Shown in pieces: positions 1-12,520 of a stretch of DNA of 64,000 nt (positions are counted from its first letter, which is position 1; the number at the start of each line of letters is the position of its first letter). The stretch is from NCBI GenBank assembly GCA_002104905.1, contig MCFE01000028.1:124001-188000 (forward strand). The letters are read 5' to 3'. Source of the DNA: Basidiobolus meristosporus CBS 931.73 (taxonomy: Eukaryota; Basidiobolomycota; Basidiobolomycetes; Basidiobolales; Basidiobolaceae). Position numbers and translations under genes: made by a program. The notes under the pieces are model-generated. The model worked only from the letters and a program-made list of their open reading frames with translations. It was not told the origin of the DNA and did not search any database.

Positions 1-2846
1 ATGCAACATCACTGATCAAAATGGTGCCCATATTGCTTTGGGTATCAGAGATCAGAATCTATACAAGTTGACTTATATTCCATCATATTTGGAAGCCAAT
101 ATAAGTAACTTAAATGAAGAAACATTAATGCTTTGGCACAGGAGATTTGAGCTCATCAATTTTGATTATTTGCACAAAGTGATCAAAGATCAGCTAATTT
201 CTGGAGTAAAAACTGATCCCCCAGCTAATTTGTAGCACTCTGAAGCCTGCATATATGGGAAACAAGCCACACAACTGTTCAAGAGCTCTGGGCTAATCAA
301 AGCTAAGAAAAAGTCTAATCTAATTCACTCAGATCTGTGTGGACATATGCAATACTTATCTTAAGGCAGGATGAAGTATTCAATCAGTTTTACTGATGAT
401 TACACAAGATACATGTGGGTCTACATCATGGAGTGAAAGGAAGAGGCTCTGTCTATCTTCAGGGAGTTTAAAGCCATGGTGGAGAGAGAAACTAGTGAAA
501 AAATCAAGAAAATATGCTCTGACAATGGTGGAGAAGATACCTCTAAACTCTTCATCCACTTCTGTTAGATTCATGGAATAAAGCAAGCAGCTACTGCACC
601 ATACTCCCCACAGCAAAATGGAGTAGCAGAATGTGCAAACAGATCAATAATTGATATGGCAAGATCTATCATCCATGATCAAAATTTTCCTATAATTTTT
701 TGGCAGAATTAGTTGCCACAACTGTATTCCCTAAAAATAGGAGTTATAGCAGAGTACTTTGTGTTTCTACTCCACTTGAAGCAGGGTTTGGATACAGACC
801 AAATGCAGAACATCTAAGAAAATTTGGGTGTACAGCATATGCCAAGAGGCTGCCTGGAAATCAGTCAAAATTTGAGCCAAAAAGTATAAAATGCTTATTT
901 TTGGGCTACTGCAATGAGAGTAAAGCATACAGAATCTACAATACCAAAGCAAAAAAGCTAATCTATTCAAGGGATGTATTCTTTGATCAAGATTCCAATA
1001 TTTCATAAAAAATGACATCTGAAGATGACAAAAATCTGATCTTGAGTCCACCAATAGTCAGGATTAAATCAGAGCAAAACAATGAAAGCTTTTTCACTCC
1101 AGAGGACTCTACAACCATGGTTCAGCCTGAAGCAGCGCCCAGGAATATCCCAGAAGTGATCATTCCAGTGTCAGAATCTTGTAAATCCAATTATACAAGA
1201 AATAGCCCAAATTACTATATCAATGAGGGAACAAACTTAGCCTATGCCTACTTGGTCCATATTGATGAACCCCAGACTGTAAAAGAAGCCCTAAATAGCC
1301 CTCAGACAAAGCTTTGGAGATCTGCAATGACTGAGGAATAGCAGGCACTGATGGAATATCAAACTTGGGACTTAGTCAAATTACCAATCAACCAAAAATC
1401 AATTGGATGCAGATGGGTCTTCAAGACAAAATACAAGGCTGATGGTGCAATCAAAAGATACAAAGCAAGACTTGTGGCCAAAGAATGCTCTCAAACAAAA
1501 GGACTTGACTATACTGAGACCTTTGCACTGGTAGCCAAGTTTAATTCCATCATATTAATATTGGCTATTGCAGCCAAATACCAGTTTTTACACATGAAAT
1601 GGATGTAAAAGCTGCATTTTTGAATGGAGAACTTGATGAGGATGTTTACATGGACCAGCCATATGTTTTTGCACACCCAGATAGCCCCCAGCTGATCTGC
1701 AAGCTTAAAAAGTCTCTGTATGGACTCAAACAAGCACCAAGAGCCTGGGATTGCAACATAGATTCATATTTGGAATCTTTGAGCTTCAGAAGGAGCAATG
1801 CTGAATATAGTATATATTATAAGCCAGATAGAGCAAGTGCAGTTTTATTAGCTTTATATGTGGATGATCTTATAATAGCTACCAATAACCTAGCAACATT
1901 GGAAGAGACTAAATCCAGCCTATCTAAAGAGTTGAAGATGTCAGATCTATGAGAACTAAGTTACTACTTAGGGATAAAGCTCTCCATAGACAGAAGTACC
2001 CGGACTATCACCCTAAGCCAATCTAAGTGTATTCAATATATGCTAAAGAAGTACCAAGTGGAAGACTGTAAACAGGTAGCTACTCCAATGGAGACAAACC
2101 TTGACTTGTTCAAAACTCAATCAAATCAAGAGTGCTTAGTGCCATCTGAAAGCCCTGACTTCCTTATCAATCTATGAATGGCAGTCTGATGTATATCATG
2201 CTTGGAACATGTCCAGATATCTCATATTCAGTGGGAGTTGTCAGCCAACATAATCACAACTATGGATCTGATCATATTGCAGCAGTGAAGCGGATTTTCA
2301 GATCCCTAAAAGGAACTGCTGATATCTGCTTAAGATACACTTATAAGGATTCAGAACAGGATCTTGTAGGATACTGTGATGCTGATTGGGGACAAAATCT
2401 GGAAGACAGAAGATCTATTGCAGGATACACCTTTCTTTACTGTAAAGGGGCAATATCATGGAATTCAAGAAAGCAACCAACCGTAGCACTTTCTACCCCA
2501 GTGGCAGAGTATATGGCAGCCTGTGAAGCTACAAAAGAAGCAATGTGGTTAAGAAAGCTTTTTGCAGATTTAGGCCTATGTCAAAAAATGCCTATTACTT
2601 TATTGCAAGATAATCAAGGATGTATACAGTGTGATAGAAATCCAGCTTTTCATGCTAGAACCAAGCGCAAATATACTCAACATCATTTCATATGTGAAGC
2701 TTTAGAGAATAACTTAGTTAGCTTAGTTGATTGTCCTTTAAATGAAATCATTGCAGACAAACTTACTAAACCATTTGCTGGGACATGTTTGAATATCTTA
2801 GGTCAAAATTAGGACTTGTCAATATGAACACTTAGCTGAGTGGGAG
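1..2846 (+). pseudogene. copia-1 pol fragment, copy a (left end outside window)
   Basis: The reading starts in the GAG-pre-integrase region and runs through integrase, reverse transcriptase and RNase H, in the order typical of Ty1/copia. Visible landmarks are the integrase NGVAECANRS block near 620-645, the RT box YVDDLII near 1855-1880, and the RNase H DADWGQN and ALSTPVAEYMAACEA blocks near 2370-2530. In-frame stops (for example TAG at 232 and TAA near 361) and frameshifts break it into short ORFs, so it cannot make Pol. It closely resembles the full-length copy at 35374-40041. It ends in the family's GAGTGGGAG polypurine tract, directly followed by an LTR fragment. Confidence 0.93.
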
Positions 2847-2888
2847 TATTGTAAAAATTTGCAATTCCACCTAAATATTCACCTAACT
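2847..2888 (+). repeat. truncated copia-1 3' LTR
   Basis: The sequence after the polypurine tract matches the first 40-odd bases of the copia-1 LTR (ATTGTAAAAATTTG...CACCTAACT). It stops abruptly where Tnp2-transposon sequence begins at 2889. The first bases are TATTG instead of TGTTG, so the terminus has decayed. Confidence 0.88.
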
Positions 2889-3719
2889 AGCATTTCCAAT
2901 ATATTTGATGGCAAACAATACAAATCACTAAGAAGTAAGGACTTCTTTGAAGATATGTATGATCATGCCTTTGCTTTGCACTTGAGGCATTTTTATTTAA
3001 CAAGTACTCTACTGGCCAATCCTGCTGGCCACTGATTCTCATTAACTTGAATCTGCCACCTGTCTTACGGTATCAAAGCAGAAATCTGATGCTAGTCTTA
3101 CTGGTATCTGGGCCTAAATCATCATGCAACCTGAATAGCTGCCTGAATCTATTACTGGATGAATATTTAGGCTATTCAGTGGGACACTAGTAAAGGCCAT
3201 TATATCAAAGTACTTATTAATATCTGCATTGGAGACACCCCAGCCATCAGCAAGATAGCCAGCTTCTCTGGGCACATATATATGGATGGTGTAATGGGAG
3301 GTAGAAAATAATGCCATTTGGTACATTGGTATGGTATCATTATATCAAACTAGTTGTTGGATGCTGTACTGCCATTATAAGGCATTCAGAGGTCCACAAT
3401 ATGGCTGCCAGAATATCATCAAGCTTCTAGCTATCTAGGCAATTGGATGTATTAGCTAGTTAGGTCTAATCAAAAAAATGCTGAGTGCACTAAGACCATT
3501 AGAATACCATGCAATTTCTGTCAAAAGACTGCTTAAGCACTGTCAAACTTTTAACTTTATTTGGCAGTAACTTCAGTAAAACACTGACACTATCTCATCA
3601 CAAGATTATGTAGAGGGTTGATAATTCCATGATGCCAGCATTATAATGGACACATTGAGGGATACTGACTATTGATCTGGATTTGATCTACCCATGGAAC
3701 CAATTTACTTTACATAGAG
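2889..3719 (+). mobile_element. Tnp2 transposon, right-hand fragment (element C0)
   Basis: 2889 to about 3280 encodes a decayed stretch of Tnp2 transposase (SNIFDGK, then CIGDTPAISKIA). It then jumps to the 3' non-coding tail seen at 33360-34172. The segment ends near 3719 in CTTTACATAGAG, a decayed version of the family's right terminus (AATTATTTTTCATAGGG). What follows is Tnp2 coding sequence from a different point, so this fragment appears to be the right part of an element that had inserted into another element's transposase gene. Its left part is lost against the copia fragment. Confidence 0.7.
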
Positions 3720-4214
3720 TTTCTGCTACCCAATGATTTTGCAGTAAACTTCATTAATATTTAAACTCCTGAGCTATAATAGAAGTGCAAGAATTAAATG
3801 AACTGGATATGTATTTATCCAAGTGGCTTTCAAAAGCAATTTCTGCCAATAGAGCATTGGAAGCAATGGGAGTCATATGTAGACATTGTAGGAATATTTA
3901 TCCAGAAGAAGATTGCCAGTGCTAACTTGACCCATATAGAGCTTTTATGCAAGGAGTTTGTGATTGGATTTGAGCAGCTATACTATGGGCCAGAAGCTGA
4001 ATAGGTAGATCCACTGTGGTATCCATCTCTACTTCATCTTGTTTGGCAACCAAACAATATTGGGCCTTGCATTGCCTTTGGAAGTTTCCTTTGGAGTGGA
4101 TTTCAAGGGAGTTAGGCGGACAAGTCAAGTTGAAAGTACTAACATATTCCAACCTTATCAGGAATATCATCTTTAAGTCTATAATGGATATGAGAGACTG
4201 GCACATAAAGAACA
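3720..4214 (+). pseudogene. Tnp2 transposase fragment (host element C1, left part)
   Basis: The translation NWICIYPSGF...IEHWKQWESYVDIV and LLCKEFVIGFEQLYYG matches the part of Tnp2 after the catalytic core, and aligns with 32290-32780 of copy C5. Stops and frame changes break it. It ends at ...GGCACATAAAGAACA, where the left terminus of element C2 begins. The continuation of this gene resumes at 20597 with ACAACCAGGAACAG, so it is the left half of an interrupted gene. Confidence 0.82.
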
Positions 4215-4490
4215 CCCTATGAAAAATTATTGTAATGATCCCATCAAAAGGCCATCTCATATTTAAAGTCCTGTAACTAAGAGGTACTAATCCTGTCAGG
4301 ACACTGCCCAGTAACCATTGAAAAATAATTGCACCCCAGATTTCACAAAAAACTTAGTCAAGATTTTTCATTACAACAATATGTAAGTGGCTATTGATTG
4401 GTTCCCTGCCAATTTGCTCACTTTTTGATCCCAGACACTCTATCACCTCCTGCATTTGTGTGCATTGATTAGCTATTGCCTCTTTTTTAC
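4215..4490 (+). repeat. left terminal region of element C2 (repeat R1)
   Basis: This non-coding block starts with the terminal motif CCCTATGAAAAATTATT and GATCCCATCAAAAGG. It recurs at 12240-12520 and, in its first part, at 23060-23210. In all three places it lies at the left end of the element, downstream of a minus-strand ORF1 where that ORF survives. It breaks off at 4490, where a reverse copia LTR has inserted. Confidence 0.78.
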
Positions 4491-4835
4491 TGTAAGAGTC
4501 TTGGAGATATTGGAAGCAATTGGGAGGACAAGTAGATTATGTGGTTTTTACTTTACGATATTTGAATGTAAAAGTAGTATTTATACCTTTGTATGGTCTT
4601 GGCATAGCAAACACATAGAGTGGGCTAAAGAAGGTCCTAAGAGCATGTGTACAAAGTGTGGGGCTGTTTGGACAACTTTGAGAATTTTCATGTACTGGGT
4701 ACCAGGTATTTTGGTGAAAATATTCTAAGTAGATTCCAACAAGGAATTTGGTCAGTATTCTCTAGGATTTGAAGGTAATGATCTAAGTGACTAAGTTGGA
4801 TGAATATTCAGGTGGAATTACAAATTTTTACAATA
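4491..4835 (-). repeat. copia-1 LTR (3' LTR of the reverse copia copy)
   Basis: This is the reverse complement of the copia-1 LTR, from TGTAAGAGTCTTGG at 4491 to TTTTTACAATA at 4835. It is followed by CTCCCACTCAGC, the reverse complement of the family's polypurine tract. Both extreme ends are slightly decayed (TGTAAG for TGTTGTAAG; ACAATA for ACAACA). Confidence 0.88.
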
Positions 4836-7667
4836 CTCCCACTCAGCTAAATGTTCATACTGACTAGTCCTAATTTTGACCTAGGATATTCAAACTTGTC
4901 TCTAGTTGATGGTTTGGTAGATATGTCTGCAATCATTTCATCTGAAAGACAGTAAACTAAGCTAACTAAGTTATTCTTTATAGCTTCACATGTGAAATGA
5001 TGTCCAATATTTATGTGCTTAGTTCTAGCATTAAGAGTTTGATTTCAATCTAATTGTGTATATCATTGATTATCTTGAAATAAAGTAATAGGCGTTTTTT
5101 AACATAGGCCTAAATCTGTAAAAGCTTTTTTAACCACACTGCTTCTGTTGTAGCTTCACAGGCTGCCATATACTCTGCCTCTGGGGTAGAAAGTGCTATG
5201 GTTGGTTGCTTTCTTGAATTCCATGATATTGCTCCTAGACAGTAAAGAAAGGTGTATCCTATGGTGGATCTTCTGTCTTCTAAATTTTGTCCCCAATCAG
5301 CATCAGAGTATCCCACAAGATCTTGTTCTGAATTCTTATAGGTGTATTGTAAGCAGATATCAGCAGTTCCTTTAGGTATCTAAAAATCCCCTTAACTGCT
5401 GCAATATGATCAGATCCATAGTTCTGATTATGTTGGCTGACAACTCCCACTGAATATGAGATATCTCAAAGTGTTCCAAGCATGCTTTACATCAAACTGC
5501 TGACCATAGGTTGATAAGGAAAGTTGGGGCTTTCCAATTGCACCAGGCTCTCTTGATTTGGCTGAGTATTGATCAAATTAAGGTTTGTCTCCATTGGGGT
5601 AGCTACCAGTTTACAGTCTTTCATTTGGTACTTCTTAAGTATATCTTCATTATACTTGAACTGGCTTATGGTACTTGTCTGGATACTTCTGTCTATGGAG
5701 AACTTAATCCCTAAGTAGTAACTGGGTTCTCCAAGATTGGACATCTTGAACTCCTTAGATAGGCCAGATTTAGTTGTTTCTAATGTTGCTGAATTATTGG
5801 TGGCTATAAAAGATCATCCACATATAGAGCTAATAGAACTTGATTTGCTCTATCTGGCTTATAGTATATAATAAAGTCAGCATTACTCCTTTTGAAACCC
5901 AGAGATTCCAAATAAGAAACTATCTTGCAATTCCAGGCTCCTGGTGATTGTTTGAGACTATATAGAGACTTTTTAGGCTTGTCAACCAAATGGGGGTTAT
6001 CTTGGTCAAGAAACCCATTAGGCTGGTCCATATACATGTCCTCATCAAGTTCTCCATTCAAAAGTGCAGTTTTACATCCATTTAATGAATAAAAAACTTA
6101 TATTTGGCAGCAATAGCCAATAGTGATCTGATGGAATTAAACTTGGCTACTGGTGCAAAGATCTCAGTAAAATCTAGTTCTTTTGTTTGAGAATATCATT
6201 TGGCCACAAGTTTTGCTTTGAATCTTTTAGTTGTACCATCAGCCTTATATATTGTCTTGAAGACCCATCTGCATCCAATTGATTTTTGGTTGATTGGTAA
6301 TTTGACCAAGGACTAAGTTTCATTTTCCATCAGGTCCTGATATTGCTCAGTCATTGCAGATCATCAAAACCTTGTCTGAGGGCTATCTAGGGCCTCTTTA
6401 CAGTCTGGGGTCATCAATATGGACTGAATAGGCATAGGCTAAGTTTGCTCCATTGTTGATACAGTAATTTGGGCTATTTCTTGTGCAATTGGATCTCCAG
6501 GCAATTGATACTAGAATGATCACTTCTGGGATATCCCTGGGGGCTGATTCTGGCTGAACCATGGTTGTAGAGTCCTCTGTAGTGAAAAAACTTCATTGTT
6601 TTGCTCTGATTCAATCCTGACTATTGTTGGACTTAAGACTAGATTTTTGTCATCACCTGCAGTAATTATTTGTGAAAATTTTGAAATTTGATCAGACAAC
6701 ACATCCCTGGACTTGATCAGCTTTTTTACTTTGGTGTTGTAGGGTCTGTATGCCTCACTCTCATTGCCATAGCCCAAAAATATGCATTTTACACTTTTGA
6801 CTCAAATTTTGGCTGATTTCCAGGCAGTTTCTTGGCATGTGCTGTACACCCAAATATTCTTAGATGTTCTGCACTTGGTCAGTATCTATACCATGCTTCA
6901 AATGGAGTAGAATCACAAAGTGTTCTGTTATAACTCCTATTTGTATGGTGTACTGCTGTAGCAACTGATTCCTCCCAAAAATCATAGGATAAATTTTGAT
7001 CATGGATCATATATCTTGCCATATCAATAGTTGAACCGCTTGCGCATTATGCTACTCCACTTTACTGTGGGGAGTATGGTACAGTAGTCTCTTGATTTAT
7101 CCCATAAATCTTGCTGTAGTGGATGAAGAATTTTGTGGTATATTCTCCACTATTGTAAGAGCATATTTTCTTGATTTTTTCACCAGTTTCTCTATTCACC
7201 ATGGCTTTAAACTCCCTGAGCTTATAAAGAGCTTTTTCCTTTCTCTCCGTGAAGTAGACCCCTGTGTATCTTGTATAAGCATCAATAAAAGTGATTAAAT
7301 ACTTCATTCTGCCTAAGGATAAATTTTGCATAGTTCCACACAGATCTGAGTGAGTTAGATCTAATTTCTGCTTAGTTTTGAGTAACCCAGTGCTCTTGAA
7401 GTGTTGTCTGGCTTGTTACCCAAATATGCAGGCTTCACAGTGCTCTAAATCAGCTGGGAGATCAATTTTCACTCCAGAAAGTAGCTGATCTTTGCTCATT
7501 TTGCGCAAATAATCAAAATTGATGTGCCCAAACCTCCTGTGTCAAAGCGTTGGAGTTTCTTTACTCAAGTTACTTATATTAGCTTCCAAATATGATGGAA
7601 TATAAGTCAACCTGTATAGATTCTGATCTCTGATACCCAAAGCTATATGGGCACCATTTTGATCAGT

Positions 7668-8035
7668 TGTTACAAGTCTTGGTATAAGAGTTGTAGAGGA
7701 ATAGGGAGTTTAGCTAGTATTGTATTCACTAAAACTTGAACTGATTTTTATTGAGGTTCCAGCAGCTCCTTATATACATTTTGCCAGATCAATTGCTGAC
7801 TAATTGTATTTCCTAATGTAGGTTGTGGCTAATGACTCATTTGATTGCATCATCATCACCCAATAAGATCCTACTTTATATATCTATTTCTGTCTGATAA
7901 GGATCTGCTGATTCATTTGCTGACTAATGCTACTGATTTCATAGATAATACTGATATACTGATAACCTAAACATATACTAATTGATTTGACTAAAAACTG
8001 ATCTAACTTAAACATTCAAGCGGCAGATTATAACA
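7668..8035 (-). repeat. gypsy 3' LTR
   Basis: The block starts TGTTACAAGTCTTGG and ends CAGATTATAACA. It is nearly identical to 11479-11845 in the same orientation. In the element's minus-strand sense it is the 3' LTR, bordered by the polypurine tract at 8036-8047. Confidence 0.93.
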
Positions 8036-8045
8036 TTTTCCCCTA

Positions 8046-9915
8046 CTAAAGTTGAGAGAGTTCTCCTGAATCTCTTTTCTTGTGATACCAATATCTTGAT
8101 GGTTCAGTATTATCAGCAAGTCTTGCAAGCTTGAGTCTATCCCTATGCACTAAGTCTTCCCGGATATTGCCTTGTTTGTCCACCAGTTGGTAAGTTGCAA
8201 ATGGACATTCTCTGATGATCTTGAATGGTCCTGTCCATTGTGGCTCAAACTTCTTCCAAGTGTTGTTTCTTAGCAATACAAAGTTCCCAACTGTCAATGC
8301 TTCTGGTGCTATAGTCTTATCAAATCTCTGCTTCATCTTTTCTGCACTTTGAGATACTTTGGTCTGTGCCTCTTGACATCTTTGTTCCAGTTGCTGGTGT
8401 CTACTTGGCTGACTGAGTTCATCTTCTAAGGTGTTTGTAAGTTTTGGTGGTGTGAGATCTCCTGGAATCCTTGGTTCACATCCATAAACTAAGTAAAATG
8501 GTGATTGCTGGGTGGTGTTGTGTACTCTGACTCTGCATGCAAAGAGTGCTTGGTCTATATACTCATTCCATCTACTGACAACTCCATTTGCATACTTGGT
8601 CAGCATTTTTCCAAATAATCCATTAAACCGCTCAGTGACTCCATTAGTTCTGGGGTGATATGCCAAGGTTTTCAAGTGTCTGATCTGCTGCATTTCCAGG
8701 TAAGCCTCTAATGTCTTTGCCATAAAGTTTGCACCTCTATCGGATAAGATCTCCACAGGGCATCCAAACTTCATCAGGATCTCATGGTAAATGAAACTTG
8801 CAACTTCTTGTTCACTGGCTATTGGTACAGCTTTAGCAACTGGCCATTTAGTGGCATGGTCAATTGCTACAAGGATCCAACGGTTGCATTTCCTGGTAGT
8901 TGGCAGTCTTCCAATAAAGTCAATTCCCCATCTCTCAAATGGTCTTACAGGCTCCAAAGGGAAGAGTTTGGCAATTCTTTGTGGCTGGCCTTGATTGATT
9001 TGGCAGTTTGGGCATGTTTTCACTAGCTTCTCAATATCTTGTTTCATTCTGGGTCACCATGCTCTGGCTTTCACAAGGCTATAGGTTCCTTCAATCCCAA
9101 GATGTCCATATCCATTGTGTAGCTTATGTATTAAATCCAGGCAAGCAACATAAGGACAATAGGCAATAGGGCTTCCATCAACAATTTGGTAGAGTGTTTC
9201 ATCCTGTACAACAAATTTGCTGGCTTCATCACAAATTATCTTCTTGATATCTTCATCCACCTCATTAGGAATGGCTTGGTCCTCCAAGTACTTTGGTAAT
9301 AGGCTAGGCCAATCTGATTCATGCACCAAGTTGAGTTGTGCAACTTGATCTAATCTTGATAAGGCATTAGCAACCATGTTGTTTTTTCCAGGACAGTAGA
9401 CAATCTCCAGGTCAAATTGCTGAATGTATTCACTCCATCTTTCTAGAGAGGGCATTAGTGAGGCCAAAACTCATGACTAAGTACTCGTAATGTCCATATC
9501 TGGTCCTAAATGCTGTCTTAGGAATATCTTCTGGTTTCACCCTAATTTGGTTGTATCCTGACATGAGGTCAATCTTGCTGAAAATAGTGGCTCCATTAAG
9601 TTGGTCCAAAAGCTCATCAATCCAAGGTATGGGGTACTTATTCTTGACGGTAACTGAGTTCAGGGCTCTGTAGTCAATGCACATCCTAAGTGTTCCATCC
9701 TTCTTTTTTACAAAAAGCACTGGTGCTCCCCAAGGTGACTTGCTGGGTCTGATGTATCCTTGCTCCAATAGCTGACCAATTTGTCTCTTCATTTCCTCCA
9801 ACTCCAATGGACTCATTCTGTAAGGTGTCTTGCTCACTGGAGGGCTATCTCTTGTGTCAATGGCATGATCCACATCTCTGACTGGTGGTAGGCTTACAAG
9901 CTCATCTGGAAACAC
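8046..9915 (-). pseudogene. gypsy pol remnant: RT front, RNase H end, integrase
   Basis: From 9915 downward the protein runs through RT motifs ([37 protein letters not shown]) to VMSFGLTNA. It then passes within a few codons to the very end of RNase H (EIVYCPGKNN, VANALSRLD near 9360-9400). The catalytic YxDD box and the body of RNase H are therefore deleted. Integrase follows: the H2C2 zinc region (HKLHNGYGHLG...CPNCQ, broken by one stop near 9050), then core acidic residues in IDFIGRLP, LSDRGANF and NGVTERFNG. The last 333 codons (9047-8046) are open, ending with a chromo-like/GPF region (WTGPFKIIRECPFATYQL). It cannot replicate on its own. Confidence 0.9.
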
Positions 9916-9929
9916 GTCTGAATATTTCT

Positions 9930-11420
9930 TTAAGAGAGTCTGGACCTGCTAGGGTGCTGGGTAGAGGAATCCTCCTGTAATACCGCCATGAGGAACATCT
10001 TGGTACCTTTTCTAAGTGCTCTACAGAACAGGGTCTTGCTAAGTTCACCTGTCTCACACATACTGGAATTGACCAAGTTGAAATCCAGCCTGGCAGGTAA
10101 TAGCTCATAGGTCTTGTTGTCTTTTTGGATCTGAGTAGCATGGGTTCTCCAGTTGATTGATGGATTACAACAAAATAGCCAGGTTTTTCCTAGTACAAGG
10201 TCAAACTTGCAGTTCCCAAATATATAAGCCTGTAGGTCTTCTTCATAGTCATTGATCTTCATTCTTACTGGCTGAGTAATACGGTTGATTATGTGAGAGT
10301 TCCCATCAGCTGTTGAGACTGAAGTTGATTTGGTAGGTTCTGAGTTGATCCCAGCTTTCAGAACAATTTGCTCTGACATGTATTCATGCAATGCTCCTGA
10401 GTCAATCATGATCTTGGCAGGTACTCCATTGATTACTCCATTCAAGTATAATAGCTTTCCTGAGTTTGAGGTCATCCGGGATAGGTATTCTTCTGTCATG
10501 TGGAAGGTGAGTTCTGAGTCTTCTTCAAGTTCATCCTTCATGTTACTATGCTCCATGGCCTCAATACGGTTAAAGGTTCTTGATGGCTGGTGTCCATTTC
10601 TTCTGTGAGGGCAGTACTTTGCAATATGTCCTTGCTGGTGGCAATTGAAGCAAAGTCCTTTCTTCTTACATTCTTCCAAGGCAGGATTCTTCTGCATAGC
10701 ATCTATTTCCATTGGTACTGCTTCTGACTGTCTTCTTTCATAATGATTGTAACCTTTCTGTTTAGTCACTGTAGGCTTCCCAACTCCAAACATAGCTGAA
10801 TCATAATCAATGGCAATCTTGATGGCTTCTTCAATAGTCTGAGGTCTTTGATAATTCACTTCCTTGCAAGTTCTTTCTTTTAACCCATCAATAAAGTATT
10901 CAACTTGATCCAGGAGGTCCATTCTTTCAATTTGTCCAAGTAGACATCTGTACTCACAGATGTATTCTTGAACCATTCCTTTCTGTCTGAGTGTCTTTAA
11001 CTTCCCTCTTAGTAGTGTCTGTTGGTGTGGAGGTTCAAAAGCATCCTGAATTTCCAACACAAACTCATCCCAGGTAGAGATTGTAGAGCATCCCATCATA
11101 GTGGCTGACCTGATCTTGTTGTGGTACCACTGTAAAGCTGCATCTGCCAGGTAAGAAGCTGCATAATGCAACTTGCTTTCTGGAGCAATTCCTTTAGCTT
11201 TAAAAGCTTCTTCAATCTGAAAGAGCCAAGTTCCCAGGTTTTCATTGACTCTGCCATGGTACCGGTTGACCTTCACACTGAAGTTGTTCTTAACAGGGCT
11301 TAGCTGGTTCTGAGCCATGATAGTTATTCCTTGTTGCTGTTGGCTGAGGATCTGGAGTAACTGTTGCTGTTGGGCCAGGATTTGCTGCATGGCATTCTTC
11401 CTTTCTTGATTGTCCAACAT
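9930..11420 (-). CDS. gypsy gag-protease polyprotein (open frame)
   Basis: A 496-codon open frame. It has a glutamine-rich N-terminus (residues 10-35), a retrotransposon gag core (about 60-215; [22 protein letters not shown]), a CCHC knuckle [14 protein letters not shown] near 257-270, and a retropepsin-like DSGAL near 340. Continuous and apparently undamaged, it could still make capsid. Pol continues in another frame from about 9955, with a stop just before [11 protein letters not shown]; that may be a programmed shift or decay. The start used is the ATG just downstream of the primer site region. Confidence 0.85.
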   Translation of the reverse strand: MLDNQERKNAMQQILAQQQQLLQILSQQQQGITIMAQNQLSPVKNNFSVKVNRYHGRVNENLGTWLFQIEEAFKAKGIAPESKLHYAASYLADAALQWYHNKIRSATMMGCSTISTWDEFVLEIQDAFEPPHQQTLLRGKLKTLRQKGMVQEYICEYRCLLGQIERMDLLDQVEYFIDGLKERTCKEVNYQRPQTIEEAIKIAIDYDSAMFGVGKPTVTKQKGYNHYERRQSEAVPMEIDAMQKNPALEECKKKGLCFNCHQQGHIAKYCPHRRNGHQPSRTFNRIEAMEHSNMKDELEEDSELTFHMTEEYLSRMTSNSGKLLYLNGVINGVPAKIMIDSGALHEYMSEQIVLKAGINSEPTKSTSVSTADGNSHIINRITQPVRMKINDYEEDLQAYIFGNCKFDLVLGKTWLFCCNPSINWRTHATQIQKDNKTYELLPARLDFNLVNSSMCETGELSKTLFCRALRKGTKMFLMAVLQEDSSTQHPSRSRLS

Positions 11421-11478
11421 CTTGAGGGTGGTTTCTTCTTTCTTCAGGAGGGAGGTTTCTGGTTATTGCTGCTACCAA

Positions 11479-11845
11479 TGTTACAAGTCTTGGTATAAGA
11501 GTTGTAGAGGAATAGGGAGTTTAGCTAGTATTGTATTCACTAAAACTTGAACTGATTTTTATTGAGGTTCCAGCAGCTCCTTATATACATTTTGCCAGAT
11601 CAATTGCTGACTAATTGTATTTCCTAATGTAGGTTGTGGCTGATGACTTATTTGATTGCATCATCATCACCCAATAAGATCCTACTTAATATATCTATTT
11701 CTGTCTGATAAGGATCTGCTGATTCATTTGCTGACTAATGCTACTGATTTCATAGATAACACTGATATACTGATAACCTAAACATATACTAATTGATTTG
11801 ACTAAAACTGATCTAACTTAAACATTCAAGCGGCAGATCATAACA
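11479..11845 (-). repeat. gypsy 5' LTR
   Basis: Same sequence as 7668-8035 with a few substitutions and one indel; most differences are transitions. It ends CAGATCATAACA and is followed by CAGT of the target duplication. In minus-strand sense it precedes the primer-binding site at about 11461-11478. Confidence 0.93.
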
Positions 11846-12239
11846 CAGTGATCTTGCGTTGAGAATTGCCAACGCTGAAAATGAGTCCTTCTGCAGTGGA
11901 CTTGCTTACAGATAGTAGGTTCTTGGCTATTTCTGGTACATAGAGTACTTCTTTAAAGGTCAGTGTATAGCTTCCTTCACTGCTTCTGAGGTTTACTTGA
12001 ACAGTTCCTTCTCCCACCGCATCAAGTGTTTTATTGTCGCCCATGAAAACCTTCTTGATTGGAATTTCTTGATATTGAATAAAAAGTTCTTTTTTGTGTG
12101 TAAAGTGTTCAGATGCTCCAGAGTCAATGTACCACATCTGAGAATCCTTGTTTTTGGTCATATTTAGTGCAGATATTAGTAGTATATCTTCAGTTGTTGC
12201 AGCATTTCCATATTCAGGCTTCTTTTGCTGATTATCTCT

Positions 12240-12520
12240 CCCTATGAAAGATTTCTGAGATGATTCCGTCAAAAGGCTATCATAAAGTTAAAGTTCTGTG
12301 ACTAAGAGGTACTGATCTTGTCAGGACACTGTCCAGAGACCCTTGAAAAATAATTGCACCCCAGATTTACAAAAATCTTAGGTAAAATATTTCATCACAT
12401 CAATGTTAAATGGCTTTTGATTGGTTCCCTGCCAATTTGCTCACTTTCTGATCCCAGACACTCTATCACCTTCTACATTTGTGTGAGTTGATTGGCTATT
12501 GCCTCTGTTTCACACTCTGT
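12240..12520 (+). repeat. left terminal region of element C3 (repeat R1)
   Basis: This is a diverged copy of 4215-4490: CCCTATGAAAGATT, then ACTAAGAGGTACTGATC, ATAATTGCACCCCAGATT and CAATTTGCTCACTT. It continues beyond the point where the copia interrupts the other copy. No coding sequence is seen in it. Confidence 0.8.

Larger units (their letters stand above)
7668..11845 (-). mobile_element. Ty3/gypsy LTR retrotransposon with internal RT/RNase H deletion
   Basis: LTRs at 7668-8035 and 11479-11845 (about 368 bp, TGTTA...TAACA) differ by only about half a dozen changes. CAGT flanks both sides (7664-7667, 11846-11849). On the minus strand, TTGGTAGCAGCAATAACC follows the 5' LTR as primer site; its first ten bases (TGGTAGCAGC) fit an initiator-methionine tRNA 3' end. 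AGTAGGGGAAAA precedes the 3' LTR as polypurine tract. The body encodes gag, protease, the front of RT, the end of RNase H and integrase. The segment with the RT active site and most of RNase H is missing. It is inserted in the reverse copia body. Confidence 0.93.
4836..12239 (-). pseudogene. reverse copia-1 body, split by a gypsy insertion
   Basis: Read on the minus strand, 11846-12239 encodes the end of gag and the protease region (WYIDSGASEHFT near 12110). 7667 down to 4836 then encodes pre-integrase, integrase, RT (YVDDLL near 5810) and RNase H. The gypsy element 7668-11845 separates the two blocks and duplicates CAGT. Many stops and frameshifts make it non-functional. At 12239/12240 it meets the terminus of element C3; its 5' LTR and most of gag are absent, apparently lost in the deletion whose scar lies near 16253. 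Confidence 0.9.

Noticed and set aside
3114-3326. Minus-strand ORF in the Tnp2 fragment
   Set aside because: Antisense of a decayed transposase; no support.
4215-4490. Reading R1 as an LTR or a gene end of copia
   Set aside because: R1 recurs in places without copia, is cut by a copia LTR, and starts with an inverted terminus matching the Tnp2 transposon's right end.
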